This document shows, in pieces, positions 8,174 to 19,233 of a stretch of 52,947 bases of DNA. The DNA is taken from NCBI RefSeq assembly GCF_947496075.1, contig NZ_CANMBJ010000011.1, positions 1 through 52,947 of the forward strand. The letters run 5' to 3'. The notes below the pieces were generated by a model. That model saw only the letters and a list, made by a program, of their open reading frames with translations, made no database searches and had not been told where the DNA came from. Made by a program: the position numbers and the translations under genes. The stretch's first letter is position 1, and the number at the start of each line of letters is the position of its first letter. This DNA comes from an uncultured Tateyamaria sp. (lineage in GTDB: Bacteria > Pseudomonadota > Alphaproteobacteria > Rhodobacterales > Rhodobacteraceae).

Positions 8174-10657
8174 TCAGACAAAGGTCACATCGTCGAACAG
8201 GAAGGTGACATTGGTGACGTTGTTCAAGGTCAGGCTGTTGCCGTCGCCAAAGTCGAGCACCAGGTTTCCGTCCACGACGCTGGAGTAGTTGGCCAGATCG
8301 CTGCCGACCGGCATGCCTTCGTCCAGAAGCGAGGCTTCGATCTCGAGCGCGTCGACGATCAGCGAGTAGTCGCGGATGACGTCGTTGCCGCCGTTGAACA
8401 CAAACAGGTCAGCCCCCTGGCCACCGCGGAGCAGATCATCGCCCGCACCGCCGTCCAGCGTGTCATTGCCCGAGTTGCCTTCGAGGTTGTCGTTGCCGAT
8501 CCCGCCCTCCAGGCTGTCAAAGCCATTGAGCCCGCGCAGCAGGTCATCGCCGTCGCCGCCTGTCAGGGTGTCAAAACCCAGACCGCCGCTGAGCGTGTCG
8601 TTGCCTGTCCCGCCATCGAGCACATCGTTGCCGTTGCCGCCGTTGAGCGAGTCGTCGCCTTCGCCGCCTTCGAGCGTGTCACGGCCATTCAGACCCAGCA
8701 ACGTGTCATTGCCAGCCCCGCCTTGCAGGCTGTCAAAGCCCAGGCCGCCATTGAGCGTGTCGTTGCCCGCGCCGCCATCCAGCGAGTCGTTGCCGAAGCC
8801 GGAGTTCAGGCTGTCATCGCCGTCTTCGCCGTTCAGGTTGTCGAACCCGTTGAGACCCAGCAGCGTGTCGTCGCCCGAGCCGCCGTTCAGCTCATCCGCG
8901 CCGATCCCGCCATTCAGGCTGTCTGCACCAGCACCCGCATTCACGGTGTCATTGCCGGCGCCGCCCGAAATCGTGTCAGCGGCGAGGCTGCCATCGATGT
9001 TCGAAGACGCGCCGGAGCCGGCCACCGTGTCCCCGCTGATCCCCAGCTGGGCGGCCAGGTCAGCGAGGCTGAGCGTGGTATCCTCGAAAAAGAATGTTTC
9101 GACACCACTGATCGTGTCGATGCCTGCGGCCGACGTGATCTGGATGGTTTCGTTGTCCAGTGCGAGCAGCGTCACATTGGTGCTATCGTCGCCAACTTCC
9201 AGGCTGTCCTGTCCATCGCCGCCGTCGATGGAATCATTGCCCGCATCGCCAGCGAGGAAGTCGTCGCCCGCGCCGCCGCGCAGCGTGTCGTTGCCGTCAT
9301 CCCCGAACAGGTCGTCGTTGCCGTCGCGCCCTTCGATGAGGTCGTTGCCGCCGCGCCCTTCGAAGATGTCATCCCCGAGTGAGCCCCGCAGAGTGTCATC
9401 GCCCTCACGCGAGCCGCGAACATATTCGATCGAGATCAGCGTGTCGGTGAATGCGAAGCCGTCCCATGTGCCCGTTGCGGTTTCCGCCTCAAGATCGACA
9501 TTGACTGCGTCGACGCCTGAACGGTCGTAGCGCACCCGGTCGGTGCCGCCGCCGCCGTTGACCGTGTCGTTGCCCTGTTCGGTGATGAAGCTTTCATTCC
9601 GATCCGAGCCCATGATGCTGTCATTGTTGTCCGTGGCGCGGATTTCCAGCCGCCCGTTGCCCGTTACCGAAATCGTGTCTTGTCCGCCGAACCCGTCATT
9701 GCTGACGATGCCGGTGGACAGGTCCATAACAAGACCAGCCAAGGGGTCGCTGACCGAACCGCCATTGAAGCTGATCCGTCCGTTACCGTCTCCGAGGTTG
9801 ACGTTGTAGGTGTCGTTGCCTTCATTGCCACGCAGGTTGAACCACGTGTCGTTGGCACCGGTGATGTTGTAGGTGTCGTTGCCTTCGCCACCCTCAAGGC
9901 CGAGCCCGAAAGCGGTCATTATGGCGTTGACGTCAAGCAACGTGTCGCTGAACCCAGTCCCGGTGATCGTTCCGGTGTTGGCTACGGCGTTGATGTTGAA
10001 CGTGACGGCACCGTCCACGAAGTCCTCGTAGTCCAGCCACTGGAACGTGGTGGGTGTGCTGTTGGAGAAGTTGATCGTGTCGTTGCCCAGGGTGCCTTCG
10101 ATGTCGCCGCCGTTGTCATTGCCGTTGTCACCGCCGACGACGATGGTGTCGTTGCCCCGGCCGCCAAACAGTTGATCATAGAAGCCAGAGCCGTTGATTG
10201 TGACCGGCTGGGTGATCAGGTCGGCGAAGGCCGGGTCCAGCAGGTCGAACATGTTCAGGCCGGTTCCGGCCGAACTTGCGTCGAAGGTGATTGGCCCGTC
10301 GCCGTTCAAGAGGGCGGCGATGGGTTGGAGGTTATCCGAGCTTGTGGCGTCCAGGGCGGCAGACAGCTCGACAAAATCCCAGCTCACGCCTGTCAGGGAC
10401 CCTTCGAGAACGGTGTTGTCCGCGCTTCTCATCGTCATGCTGTTGACGGTACCCGCAGTTGGCTGTTCTTCGCCGGGAGGGCCGCCAAAGGCAAAGCCGG
10501 TGCCTACAATCGTTGTGGTGATACCGGTTTGGGGATTGAACAGAACAACGGTTGTGCTTTCGGCCGATACGATATCGACTTCTACTTCGCCAGTGTCCGA
10601 AAAGAACGCGTCGCCGAAGAAGCTTGAATTGGTCCCATTGAGTGTGAAGGTGGTCAT
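8174..10657 (-). CDS. RTX calcium-binding secreted protein
   Basis: An 827-residue acidic protein, very poor in Cys and rich in Gly, Asp and Asn. The first ~200 residues are an unassigned beta-rich domain ([16 protein letters not shown]...). RTX nonapeptides of the type GGxGxDxLx appear around residue 205, again at about 415-480 ([17 protein letters not shown]), and in a long array at about 545-770. The last ~80 residues ([15 protein letters not shown]... ending DDVTFV) resemble the C-terminal modules of the other two RTX proteins here and probably carry the type I secretion signal. It would bind calcium and fold outside the cell; a structural, adhesive or enzymatic role cannot be told. No HlyB/HlyD genes are nearby. 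GAGGGA precedes the ATG at 10657. Confidence 0.85.
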
Positions 10658-10906
10658 CTCGTATTCCCTCAGTGTATGTACGGGCCCGTGCGTTCTGCTG
10701 CGCTTTGCCCGTTTTCGTTGAATTGAGTTATATTAATTCGTGTGGTGACACTAGGTCACGGAAATGCATTGGCGCAAGTTCGCGGATTCAATCTAAACGC
10801 AAAAAAAGCGGTTAATTTGCGGGCATTTATGAGGCAGTTTTGTGAAATTCAACCGCCGATTGTCGTCGAAAAGCAGACGGTACCGGCGGGTTTCGGCCAA
10901 CGCGCC

Positions 10907-11722
10907 CTACCGCTCCATACTGTCGCGGTAGTACCGGCGCAGGAATAGCAGGCCAATTGTGCCGCAGATCAATGCCACGGCATACACGTAGATTTCGCTC
11001 ACGTATTCGCCCCGATACGAATAGTAGAGCCCCGTTCGGCTTCGTCCGGTCACGTGCACCAGGGGGTTCCACCAGAGCCAGTCGCGATAGGGCTGCGGAA
11101 TGCGGTCGTGCAAAAAGATGACGCCCGAGATCAGGATCAGAGGTCGGGTCATAACCGCCCAAGCCATTTGCCAGACGGGGTAGTACGCAACCAGCACGGC
11201 GTTCAGAATGCCGATGCCCAGCCCCAATGCCCCTGCCATGGCGAAGGCCGACAGGAGTGCAGGCAACACCAGCACGGTGCGAGTTTCCATCGTGCCAAGG
11301 ATCGCGGCGATCAGAAGGTAGGACACCAGGTACTGCGTCAGAACGGTCAGGATGAACCGCGCAAGCACAGCGTCCAAGATGGTGACACGCGGATAGGCGA
11401 GAAGCTGTCTGGAGAAGTTGACGGACTGCCCCACCTTGTTGGTCACATACAAAAACGTGAAAAAGGGCATAAGACCGGACGCATAGAAGATCGCGAAATT
11501 TGTTCCCAATGGCGGGGTACGCAGCCCGGTCGAGAACAGCGCAACGAGCAATGCGAGGCCCAGGGCGGGTTCAAGCACGGCCCAAATGTACCCCCCGGGT
11601 GACCTGCCGTAGGTTGTCGACATCTCGCGCAGGACAAGTGCGGTGATCGTGCGCAGGCTGGCGAAGCGCGGCAACGTCTTGTGCACATTTTGCAGTACGG
11701 GGGGCTGCGGAGTGTCAGTCAT
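10907..11722 (-). CDS. kpsM: ABC-2 polysaccharide export permease (KpsM-like)
   Basis: A 271-residue inner-membrane permease of the KpsM/ABC-2 family, the channel part of an ATP-driven exporter of capsule-type polysaccharide. It has about six hydrophobic segments (for example LEPALGLALLVALFS, FILTVLTQYLVSYLLIAAIL and VYAVALICGTIGLLFL). The re-entrant region typical of the family (GGYIWAVLEP) is at the first segment. The start at 11722 gives an 8-base overlap (ATGACTGA) with kpsT, so they are coupled; starts at 11725 or 11734 are possible. It is last of three genes kpsE-kpsT-kpsM on the minus strand. Only the inner-membrane part of the export system is encoded here. Confidence 0.9.
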   Translation of the reverse strand: MTDTPQPPVLQNVHKTLPRFASLRTITALVLREMSTTYGRSPGGYIWAVLEPALGLALLVALFSTGLRTPPLGTNFAIFYASGLMPFFTFLYVTNKVGQSVNFSRQLLAYPRVTILDAVLARFILTVLTQYLVSYLLIAAILGTMETRTVLVLPALLSAFAMAGALGLGIGILNAVLVAYYPVWQMAWAVMTRPLILISGVIFLHDRIPQPYRDWLWWNPLVHVTGRSRTGLYYSYRGEYVSEIYVYAVALICGTIGLLFLRRYYRDSMER

Positions 11723-12389
11723 CATCTTCTCCACTGGTCTGCATGTTGTATTGATGGTGCTCTATCGCATCATTGATGTTGTCGTAGTAAGTCAGGTGCC
11801 CGTCTTCCAGGACCGCGCCCGCCTGGCAGATGCGTCGCATCGACCCCATCGCGTGGCTGACAAAGATTGCGCCGGAGGTGCGCAACCGGTCCTGAAACAC
11901 GGCCTCGCTTTTTGCGCGGAATGCGGCATCGCCAACCGCCGTCACCTCGTCGATCAGGTACGTGTCGAATTTGAGGCCCATGTTGATGCCAAAAGACAGC
12001 CGCGCCTTCATCCCCGAGGAATAGGACCGCACCGGCAGGTGAAAATGCTGGCCCAGTTCTGCGAAGCCCCGCACAAAGTCGGTCAAGGCGTCTGTCTCTA
12101 CCCCATAGATCCGCGCGACGAACCGCGTGTTCTGTGCGCCACTCATGTCAGGGTGCATTGATGTCGCCAGCCCAACCGGGAACGAGATGCTGCCGTTGCT
12201 CAGCACCTCACCCCATGTCGGCGTCGCTGTGCCCGCGATAATTTTGAGCAGGGTTGATTTGCCCGCGCCGTTGCGGCCCAACAACCCCACGGCGACACCG
12301 CTGGGAAAGGTTACGTTAACGTTGTCGGCCACCGTCTTGCGGGTGCCGTTCATGTAGAACGTCTTGGTCAGGTTGCGTAGAACGATCAT
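11715..12389 (-). CDS. kpsT: ABC transporter ATPase for polysaccharide export (KpsT-like)
   Basis: A 224-residue ATPase. Walker A is GLLGRNGAGKSTLLKII, near residue 36. The ABC signature is YSSGMKARLSFG, near 123. Walker B is FDTYLIDEVTAVGD, near 140. The short length and the spacing match the KpsT family, which pairs with KpsM to export group-2-type capsules, and lack the C-terminal carbohydrate-binding domain of Wzt-type ATPases. It starts 14 bases after the kpsE stop codon and overlaps kpsM by 8 bases. Confidence 0.92.
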   Translation of the reverse strand: MIVLRNLTKTFYMNGTRKTVADNVNVTFPSGVAVGLLGRNGAGKSTLLKIIAGTATPTWGEVLSNGSISFPVGLATSMHPDMSGAQNTRFVARIYGVETDALTDFVRGFAELGQHFHLPVRSYSSGMKARLSFGINMGLKFDTYLIDEVTAVGDAAFRAKSEAVFQDRLRTSGAIFVSHAMGSMRRICQAGAVLEDGHLTYYDNINDAIEHHQYNMQTSGEDDD

Positions 12390-12403
12390 CGCATCGCGGC
12401 CCG

Positions 12404-14020
12404 TCAGCGCCGATCCCGAAGCGCATAAGCCGACAGCGCCAGGATGGCCCAGAGCAAGAATGAAAACAGTCCCACCAGGCCGAGCGCCTGATAGACTTGC
12501 GGGTATTTCGCAGATTCCGCCAGCGTCGGCTGAACATGGGCGGCCAGGTAGCGGGTCTGACGGCGGGCTTCGGCGACAGCCGCGTCATAGGCTGTCCGGG
12601 ACGCGGCAAAGGATTGTTCGGCAAATTCCCGATCCACCAGAAGCCGCTCATACTCTCCGACGAGGTTGGCGAACGCGTCTTCGTCTGTGGCGCCGCCTGA
12701 ATCACCAAGCCCCAGTTTCTGCTGTTCTTCGTTAATGCGCACTTCGATGACTTCGATCCGGCGTCGAGTCTGGATGATGCGCGGGTCGTCCTGCCGCGAT
12801 GAGGTTTGCAGCAGAATATCCAGATCAATCAGCGTTTCGGCAAGTTGGGCCTGCAGGGACGACAGGATACCCATCTGGCTTTGAATGCTGGCTTCGGGAT
12901 CGACGATCTGTGTCTCGTTGCGGAAGCGCGTCAATGCCTGGCGCGCGACCTTGACCTGTTCGACCGTTGTCTCAAGTTCGTCCCGTGCGTAGCGGGTGGC
13001 GTCTTCGCGTGCGATGGCGGACAGCCGGTTAATCATCTCCGAGCTTTCGTCATAGATGAACTGGTTGATCCGCCGGGCGTCTTCCGGGCTAAAGGCCTGC
13101 ACCTCGACATCGATCAGGCCGGTGCCGCTGTCGGAATAGACCCCGACCATCCTTTCCCAATAGGTCACGAGATCTTCGATCGTGCCGGGTGGGTGATAGG
13201 CAAACACGGGGTCATGATCCGGGTCGCCCTTGGCCCAGAGTGCACGCAGATTCAGCGCGGCATCCGCGCGTGCGACGAGTTCCTGGCTTTGGATGAACTG
13301 ATACAGGATGTCGGGATCGGATGAGGACGATCCCGAGATTTGGGTGACCGCGCCAAGCAGGTCGACAGCAGAGCCCACCTCTTCGTTGCGCACGGAAAAC
13401 CCTGACATCGACGCGTAGCGGGGTGCGGCGCGTTCGGTGAGGTACCAAAAGGACACAATCACCGGCACCACGACCATCACAAGGAAGCTGATCAGGGCCA
13501 CCCAGTGGCGGCTGCGCGTGCGGGCGGGCGGCGCGCTGGGTATCTGAGGGGCGACGACGGGCGGGGTCACGGCGGCAGGTTGTTCGTGCGCAACCTGTTC
13601 GGTGGGGTTTTCTACAAGCGCTTCGAGCTGTTCGAGATCCCGGCGCATCTTGATCGCCTTCAGCTCTTCTTTGCGGCGGGCCATGTCGAGGCGTTCGCGC
13701 TTGATTTCGTCCAGGCGGGCTGCGGCCTCGTCACTGTCGGAACTGTTCGCGTCTGAATCTTGATCGACGGATTCGGTTTGCTGAGAGATGGTCATGTCGT
13801 CCGCTTCGTGTCCGGCTGGTTCTGCCGTTTCGGCAACCGCCGCATTTGGTCCGGTCCGCAGCACGCGCGGCCGTGCGCTGGAAAATGCCGGCGCATCGCT
13901 GTCTGTGGAATCTTGGGGCGTGGATGCCGGGTATTTGGAGGAGTCTGCCACCAATTTCGCCTGCCAATTAGTTGAATATACAGCATGAAACTGCATAAAC
14001 ATGACGCTACATGAAATCAT
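12404..14020 (-). CDS. kpsE: Capsule polysaccharide export inner-membrane protein (KpsE/CtrB/BexC-like)
   Basis: A ~538-residue polysaccharide co-polymerase-type protein. The first ~160 residues are low-complexity and charged and include a coiled segment (ARLDEIKRERLDMARRKEEL). A membrane segment follows (WVALISFLVMVVVPVIVSFWYL). Then comes a long periplasmic region with coiled coils (AREDATRYARDELETTVEQV; QTRRRIEVIEVRINEEQQKL), and a second membrane segment near the C-terminus (GLFSFLLWAILALSAYAL). This two-helix layout is that of KpsE/CtrB/BexC, which link the KpsMT pump to an outer-membrane channel. The start is unsure: ATG 14020 and TTG 14026 lack ribosome sites and the true start may be up to ~70 codons inside. 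It is the first gene of kpsE-kpsT-kpsM and diverges from the glycosyltransferase at 14084. Confidence 0.85.
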   Translation of the reverse strand: MISCSVMFMQFHAVYSTNWQAKLVADSSKYPASTPQDSTDSDAPAFSSARPRVLRTGPNAAVAETAEPAGHEADDMTISQQTESVDQDSDANSSDSDEAAARLDEIKRERLDMARRKEELKAIKMRRDLEQLEALVENPTEQVAHEQPAAVTPPVVAPQIPSAPPARTRSRHWVALISFLVMVVVPVIVSFWYLTERAAPRYASMSGFSVRNEEVGSAVDLLGAVTQISGSSSSDPDILYQFIQSQELVARADAALNLRALWAKGDPDHDPVFAYHPPGTIEDLVTYWERMVGVYSDSGTGLIDVEVQAFSPEDARRINQFIYDESSEMINRLSAIAREDATRYARDELETTVEQVKVARQALTRFRNETQIVDPEASIQSQMGILSSLQAQLAETLIDLDILLQTSSRQDDPRIIQTRRRIEVIEVRINEEQQKLGLGDSGGATDEDAFANLVGEYERLLVDREFAEQSFAASRTAYDAAVAEARRQTRYLAAHVQPTLAESAKYPQVYQALGLVGLFSFLLWAILALSAYALRDRR

Positions 14021-14083
14021 GTACAATGACCAGCCGGTTGCCTTTGTGCGCCGGTCCCACGACCAGCTATTGAGAAGGCGCGG

Positions 14084-15058
14084 ATGTCACAGAGTTCTGC
14101 AGTTTCGGCCAGAAAAACGGCCCCACGGACACCGGAGCATGTCAGGATTGTCATGGCGACCCGGAACGGTGCGGCCTATCTGTCGCAGCAGCTGCAATCG
14201 ATCGTGGATCAGACGCACAAGAACTGGTCCCTGTTTGTGGGGGACGACGGGTCAGACGATGATACGTGTGCGCAAATCCGCGCATTTGCTGCCGCGCATC
14301 CGGATCGAGATGTCACGCTTGTGTCAGGGCCCTGTCAGGGGAGTGCCGCAAACTTCCTGACGCAGGCGGCGGCGGCCTGGCGTGATGCAGATTGGCTGGC
14401 TTTTGCCGATCAGGACGATGTGTGGATGCCAACCAAGTTGGAACGTGCCGTGTCCCAGATCGGGCCGGGCGACACGGCCGCCGGTTATTCAAGCCGGTCG
14501 ATCCATACGGCGCCCGATTTGACTCCGTTGAGGACCTCATCCCTGCACCGACGGGCACCCGGATTTTCCAATGCGTTGGTGCAGAATGTGCTGAGCGGTC
14601 ATGCGCTTGTTCTGAACCCCGTGGCTGCTGCTTTGGTCGTGAATCACACGCAAGCGGCGTTGGCGTCCAAAGTGCCGTTTCACGACTGGTGGATTTACAA
14701 CCTGATTGCCGGGGCAGGGGGGCGCGTTGTGCTCGATCCGGAGCCGGGTCTGTACTACCGCCTGCACGGGGAGAACGTGCTGGGTCACAACCGCAGCTGG
14801 AGTGAGCGCATGGTGCGGTTGCGCATTTTGGCTGGACGGGAGTTCGCGGGTTGGATTGATTGCAACCTTGCGGCCCTGGCGCAGTGCGAACCCGCCCTGA
14901 CACCGGACGCGCGCGCGCTGGTCAAGGGCATGGTCGAGATGCGGGCCGAGCCGCGCGGTCGGATGCGCTTGCGCGCGCTGCGCGAATTGGGATTGTACCG
15001 TCAATCGGCGGGTGGGGACCGGGTTCTGCGGATGCTGGCGTTGACCGGACGGCTTTAG
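14084..15058 (+). CDS. Family 2 glycosyltransferase
   Basis: A 324-residue GT-A fold transferase. The N-terminal nucleotide-sugar region (RIVMATRNGAAYLSQQLQSI) starts near residue 21, with GDDGSDDDT near 52. The metal-binding motif is DQDDVW near residue 108 (ADQDDVWMPTKLERAV). The sequence is of the type that adds rhamnose or related sugars in polysaccharide clusters; the substrate cannot be told from sequence. AGAAGG precedes the ATG by seven bases. It diverges from kpsE over a 63-bp region and ends in a 4-base convergent overlap with the sulfotransferase at 15055. Confidence 0.88.
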   Translation: MSQSSAVSARKTAPRTPEHVRIVMATRNGAAYLSQQLQSIVDQTHKNWSLFVGDDGSDDDTCAQIRAFAAAHPDRDVTLVSGPCQGSAANFLTQAAAAWRDADWLAFADQDDVWMPTKLERAVSQIGPGDTAAGYSSRSIHTAPDLTPLRTSSLHRRAPGFSNALVQNVLSGHALVLNPVAAALVVNHTQAALASKVPFHDWWIYNLIAGAGGRVVLDPEPGLYYRLHGENVLGHNRSWSERMVRLRILAGREFAGWIDCNLAALAQCEPALTPDARALVKGMVEMRAEPRGRMRLRALRELGLYRQSAGGDRVLRMLALTGRL

Positions 15059-15855
15059 ACCGGCGCGTCGCTGGCCAGTCCCAGTTCAATCATCAACTGC
15101 TGGTCGAGCCGCGCGAAATCCAGCAGCCTTTGCAGGCTCTGATCCTGTTCCAACCGGGCGGCGAGTTTGGGCCAACGCAGGTCAGGCTGCGCGTCGGGCC
15201 CGGCGTCAGGCCCGGCATTCACGTAGCGACCGGCGACCGTGATCTCCTGCCCCGTTCTTTCAAGAATGTCCTGTTCAAGAGCGCCAAGGTTGTCAACACC
15301 GTACAGGCCATCAAGCCCGCGCGCCGCTGCCGCCGCCTGGCGCACGAGGTCGGTATCTTTCTTGTCCGCCACGAACCGTCTGCCGCGCATCTTTTGCGTC
15401 ACGAGGTAGCTACAATAGAGGTTGTTGTAGTGATCCTGAATGAACCGTTGCCACGCAGGATCGCCCCCGAAAAAGTAGTCATCTGCCGACTGGCCCGTGA
15501 TCATGCGCATGCCCTTGCGCTCGGGCAGGGCGCGTTCTTCGGGGCTGGCGGCTTCTGCCTTGCGCAGCAGGTAGAAATAAAAGGACGCAATCCGTTCAAG
15601 AGGGTCGCGCAGCACGGTGAACACAAAGCGATCCGGGGGCAGGGTGTCGATGGCGTCCCAATCGATATGCCCGGAATAGAGACTGTATCCGGGTGGCATT
15701 TGCGCCGCGCCCTTTTCTGCCTGCGTGTGCACACGGATGGGCGACACCGCCTCTTCGCCGACGATGCGGGCCAGTTCGAAGTGGATGGTCTGTCCCGCGG
15801 TTTTTGGGATGTGCAGAAAAACGATTGGAGTCGTGGCTGTGCCCGCCTTGGTCAT
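15055..15855 (-). CDS. Sulfotransferase (Sulfotransfer_2-like)
   Basis: A 266-residue cytosolic-type carbohydrate sulfotransferase. The 5'-phosphosulfate loop is [11 protein letters not shown], at about residues 13-23, and the 3'-phosphate motif is [17 protein letters not shown], near 90. It is clearly paralogous to the gene at 21680: both share [24 protein letters not shown] and [10 protein letters not shown] or close variants. The ATG at 15855 overlaps the upstream acyltransferase stop (ATGA); reading the frame further upstream only gives a shadow of that gene. It should transfer sulfate from PAPS to a sugar hydroxyl in the polysaccharide made by the neighbouring glycosyltransferases; the acceptor is inferred from context. 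Confidence 0.85.
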   Translation of the reverse strand: MTKAGTATTPIVFLHIPKTAGQTIHFELARIVGEEAVSPIRVHTQAEKGAAQMPPGYSLYSGHIDWDAIDTLPPDRFVFTVLRDPLERIASFYFYLLRKAEAASPEERALPERKGMRMITGQSADDYFFGGDPAWQRFIQDHYNNLYCSYLVTQKMRGRRFVADKKDTDLVRQAAAAARGLDGLYGVDNLGALEQDILERTGQEITVAGRYVNAGPDAGPDAQPDLRWPKLAARLEQDQSLQRLLDFARLDQQLMIELGLASDAPV

Positions 15856-16595
15856 TTCACCGCAACCTCGTCTTCTTTGCGCAGGTCGATCACCTCGGGT
15901 TGGAAGTCGGGCGTGTTGCCCATCCTGTGAAGACCTTGAACAAAGTCCTGCATGTTCGAGGGGTCGAGATGCGTCATCTGCCAAGGTGCGTAGCGCCACC
16001 ATTTCAACCGCAGAAGCGGAGAGATGAATTGCGGCGGCACCCGCAGTTTCTTGATGACGGCCGGGTTGCCCGCCACCATGGTGTAAGGGGGAACGTCCTT
16101 GGTCACGACCGAGTGGGCAGCGACGATTGCGCCGTCGCCAATGGTCACCCCGGCTGCGATATACGCACCGTGGCCGATCCATACATCGTTGCCGATGGTT
16201 GTGATCTGGGCGCGGGTTGCGGCCGTTTTCGTCTCAAACTCGTAATCGTGATAGTCTTCGGCATCTGCAAAATCGTGCCCAAGATCAAAGAGCCTATCCC
16301 CCAGGTAAAAGGCCGGCGACGTCGAAATCCAACTCAAGGGGTGGTTCTGGCGCCCGATCTGTACGTTTTCGCCAAAGGAACAATAGCGCCCGATGCGTGC
16401 GGCAAAGCAGTAGCCCGACACCTGATAGGAGAAGGCCCCCAATTCGATCGAATGCTCGTATTGGGTCCATTTCAGGCTGCCCGGTGCTTCGAGTACCGTG
16501 TGGCGGGGCAGGGTGACGCTTGGTCCGTTTCCCCTTGGCAATACTTCGATCCCGCGCGCCCGAAGCGTTTCGATCTGTACATTCACCGGTGTCAT
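15852..16595 (-). CDS. Hexapeptide-repeat acyltransferase (CatB/LbH type)
   Basis: A 247-residue protein with left-handed beta-helix hexapeptide repeats: [22 protein letters not shown] near the middle, then [35 protein letters not shown]. The order [14 protein letters not shown]...[11 protein letters not shown] is that of CatB-like and colanic-acid-type O-acetyltransferases, with a His (QNHP) expected to act as base. It likely acetylates the glycan from acetyl-CoA. I use ATG 16595, with GAGGA seven bases upstream; the longer frame back to 16682 overlaps the preceding glycosyltransferase. It sits between the bifunctional glycosyltransferase (25-base gap) and the sulfotransferase (ATGA overlap), in one minus-strand operon. 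Confidence 0.85.
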   Translation of the reverse strand: MTPVNVQIETLRARGIEVLPRGNGPSVTLPRHTVLEAPGSLKWTQYEHSIELGAFSYQVSGYCFAARIGRYCSFGENVQIGRQNHPLSWISTSPAFYLGDRLFDLGHDFADAEDYHDYEFETKTAATRAQITTIGNDVWIGHGAYIAAGVTIGDGAIVAAHSVVTKDVPPYTMVAGNPAVIKKLRVPPQFISPLLRLKWWRYAPWQMTHLDPSNMQDFVQGLHRMGNTPDFQPEVIDLRKEDEVAVK

Positions 16596-16620
16596 TGTCG
16601 TCCTCGTGGCGGGGCCTGGT

Positions 16621-19233
16621 TTAGTCGGACACAAGGTCCGAGCGCTCCGCGGTCTGGGCGCGGTGGGCATCCAGCGTTTCAATCACGTTCTGCGCCGCAA
16701 AGCCAGCCGGATTGCGCGTCCGGGAGGATATGTTCGTCTTGGTCCGGGGCAGGGGAGGGAGCGGCACTGTTACACCGTTTTGCGCACGGCGCACCGCTTC
16801 GCCCTGGGCGCCAATGTCGAATGCAAGCACGGGCAAACCGGTCGCAAGTGTCTCGTGGGTTGTATACGAGAATGTTTCGGGCCAGATCGACGGGATCAAC
16901 CAGTGTGTGACGCCGTATTGCCGGACAAGGTCGGGAATATCCGAAGGCAGGTAGCTGCCGTGCACCCGCACATGTGCTGGCAAGGCGTATGCCGGATCGA
17001 TATTGCCAATCAGAACCAGGCGGGGTGTTTTTGCCTGCGCCGTTGATGCATTAGTGTCGAGCATGGCTGCCAATTCCTGCAGGACGGCAGCCCCCTTTTG
17101 CAGGCCGATGTTTCCGAGCACGGCCACGACCGGTGGAGCGTTTGCCTTTGGTTTGGGCAGCTGTGGTGGCGTGTAGGGCAGGGGGTGCGGCGACACCACG
17201 ATCCGGTCGGACAGGTCGGGCCAGACGGCACGTACCTGATTGCCGCTGTCTTCGGAAAAGACATGCAGGGCGGCGGCCCGATCCGCCAGCCTTTTCCAGG
17301 CTGATTGCCAGTCGGCGAGCGGGACACGGTGGCCGTCAATACCCCAGGCCTGGTGCGCGGTATCGGTGCGCGCGTCGTCCGGTGGCCCGCGATAGACACC
17401 GTCGGCATCAAGCAACGTGTAAGACGGTGATAGCGGGAAGAAATCGTGAAACAGGATCTCGACCCTGTCGTCGTCGTTTTGGGCCAACGCCACCAGTTCG
17501 GTCGGCAAACCGGCGGGGTCGGGGGTGCCGACCCCACAGGAATAGATCACGGTGCGGCGCGGCAGGCGTGCAAGCAGGTCGTGCATCAGATCGGTGTCAT
17601 CGGTGCTGCCGCGCGTGATGCCGCCCGGTGCGTGTAATTCAATCTGCCAGTGCCGTGTACCGCCAACGCGGAGCAAAACCACAGGCACGCCGTTCGCCAC
17701 CGTTTCAGCCACACGCGCTTCTAGCCAGACCTGTGCGCCGCCCCCAAGGGTGTGTGCCAGGTAGATCGGGACCGCCTGATCCAGTTCAAGACCGCCGGCC
17801 CATGCCAATCCCAGTGCAAGCCGTGCCGTACCCAGCGGGTCGGCCCCTATATAGCGCTGCACTTCGCCGTCATAATTCGGGTAGCGTTTGGAAACGATGT
17901 CGTTGTTGCGTGCAATCAGGGCCAGCTTTGTGTCTGAGCCAAAGCTTTCGCCGCCGCGGTGTTCCACATACAGGTTCGGCACTGCCACATGCCGTCCGCC
18001 GCGCGCGCGGATCTTTTGGCACCAGTCTACTTCTTCCCCGTAGCCGCGCCCGAAAACCGTGTCGAATTGCGGCTCCCGTTCCAGCCAGTCACGGTTCATG
18101 CCCATACAAAAACCCACGCCAGTTGGTACATCGAGCTGCAAGCAATCCGGGTTGAATTGGCGGGCCTGTTCGTCGATGCGGTCCGCGAGGCCGGGCGCGA
18201 GGTCGGTTTTTGCGCAGATCACTGGGGCCGAGAAAATCTCGGCATCATTGGACATGGGTGTTGTGCTGGCGATGCTGGTGTCTGCCAGCAGAGGCCGGAC
18301 CAGGCGGCTGGCCCAGTTTTTCGGCAGAAATGCATCGGAATTGAGCAGAACGATGGGCCCCTCATCGGCACCACAGTGCCCCATGGCCCGCGCAAGCCCG
18401 TCGTTCACGGACCGGATAAAGCCGCGGTTTTCGGGGTTTTCGACGAGGGTGATGTCGTGACCGTCCGCGTGCTGTGCCACCCAATCGCGCAGGAAGGGAA
18501 GGACACGATCGTCTGTCGAACCATCCTCGATCATGATCAGGCGCCAAGGCAGGTCGGTGTGGTTCGTGATCCGGGCAAGTACATCCGACAACAAATCAAA
18601 AGCGTTATAGACCGGCAGCACGATGGTGATGCGACAGTCCGGCACCTCGGTTTGGGCGGATGGCGGGCCGTCGAACAACTCTGGCACCAGTTCTTCGGCG
18701 GCGGCGATCATGTTCAGCCCGAGCCGGTCCTTGACGCGTGCGCGGTAGATTGGATTGCGGCTTGCATACCATCCCAAGATGGCTGGTGACGCAATTGCCA
18801 TGTCCCGCCCGAAGCGGAGCATCATGCCCAAACGCCTTGAGCCGTTCCAAGGCACTTTTAGGGACAGGGCCGGGATGTCGTCATGTCCCACCAAAGGCTC
18901 GCAAATCAGTCCTGGTGCATCGCTGGTGAGCAACATTTCCGGGGTGCAGGGCATGGATAGATCAAAGCCCGTTTCTGCCGGAAAATCGCGGGCTTGTGCC
19001 ACATCCTCGCGGCGCAAACGCGGAACCATATTTGTCTCTGCTTCGGCCAGAACGAGTGTGACCTTGGCTGCCCGTACCCATCCGGCAACCCGTAGCCTGC
19101 CTTCGATGACTTCGATTTCATCGATGTATCCGACTTCGTTACCTTCGGCGTCCACAATGGGACCGGATGGCCCCTTCAAGACCAGCCGAGCAGCGGCATA
19201 GCGATTGTGTAAAGCCGACAATCTACGGAGCAT
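16621..19233 (-). CDS. Two-domain glycosyltransferase (GT2 plus GT4/GT1-like) with a novel N-terminal domain
   Basis: An 870-residue protein with three parts. Residues ~25-130 form a small domain ([20 protein letters not shown]..., then [20 protein letters not shown]) that also exists as a separate 129-residue protein just upstream (19394-19783). Residues ~200-480 are a GT2 transferase ([50 protein letters not shown]). Residues ~690-850 resemble a GT-B C-terminal half ([40 protein letters not shown]). The middle ~500-690 is less clear and may be the GT-B N-terminal half. It likely adds two sugars in a row. GGAG lies upstream of the ATG. It heads an operon with the acyltransferase and sulfotransferase. 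Confidence 0.85.
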   Translation of the reverse strand: MLRRLSALHNRYAAARLVLKGPSGPIVDAEGNEVGYIDEIEVIEGRLRVAGWVRAAKVTLVLAEAETNMVPRLRREDVAQARDFPAETGFDLSMPCTPEMLLTSDAPGLICEPLVGHDDIPALSLKVPWNGSRRLGMMLRFGRDMAIASPAILGWYASRNPIYRARVKDRLGLNMIAAAEELVPELFDGPPSAQTEVPDCRITIVLPVYNAFDLLSDVLARITNHTDLPWRLIMIEDGSTDDRVLPFLRDWVAQHADGHDITLVENPENRGFIRSVNDGLARAMGHCGADEGPIVLLNSDAFLPKNWASRLVRPLLADTSIASTTPMSNDAEIFSAPVICAKTDLAPGLADRIDEQARQFNPDCLQLDVPTGVGFCMGMNRDWLEREPQFDTVFGRGYGEEVDWCQKIRARGGRHVAVPNLYVEHRGGESFGSDTKLALIARNNDIVSKRYPNYDGEVQRYIGADPLGTARLALGLAWAGGLELDQAVPIYLAHTLGGGAQVWLEARVAETVANGVPVVLLRVGGTRHWQIELHAPGGITRGSTDDTDLMHDLLARLPRRTVIYSCGVGTPDPAGLPTELVALAQNDDDRVEILFHDFFPLSPSYTLLDADGVYRGPPDDARTDTAHQAWGIDGHRVPLADWQSAWKRLADRAAALHVFSEDSGNQVRAVWPDLSDRIVVSPHPLPYTPPQLPKPKANAPPVVAVLGNIGLQKGAAVLQELAAMLDTNASTAQAKTPRLVLIGNIDPAYALPAHVRVHGSYLPSDIPDLVRQYGVTHWLIPSIWPETFSYTTHETLATGLPVLAFDIGAQGEAVRRAQNGVTVPLPPLPRTKTNISSRTRNPAGFAAQNVIETLDAHRAQTAERSDLVSD

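Noticed and set aside
8440..9000. Regularly spaced repeats that might suggest a CRISPR array
   Set aside because: The periodicity is 27 bases, matches the nine-residue RTX units in frame, and there are no constant repeats with unique spacers or cas genes.
8376..9530. A 384-codon frame opposite the first RTX gene, rich in Ser and Pro
   Set aside because: Pure antisense reading of the Gly-Asp repeats, with no independent start signal or domain.
10742..10948. Short plus-strand frame between the RTX and kpsM genes
   Set aside because: No ribosome site or domain, and it runs into the end of kpsM on the other strand.
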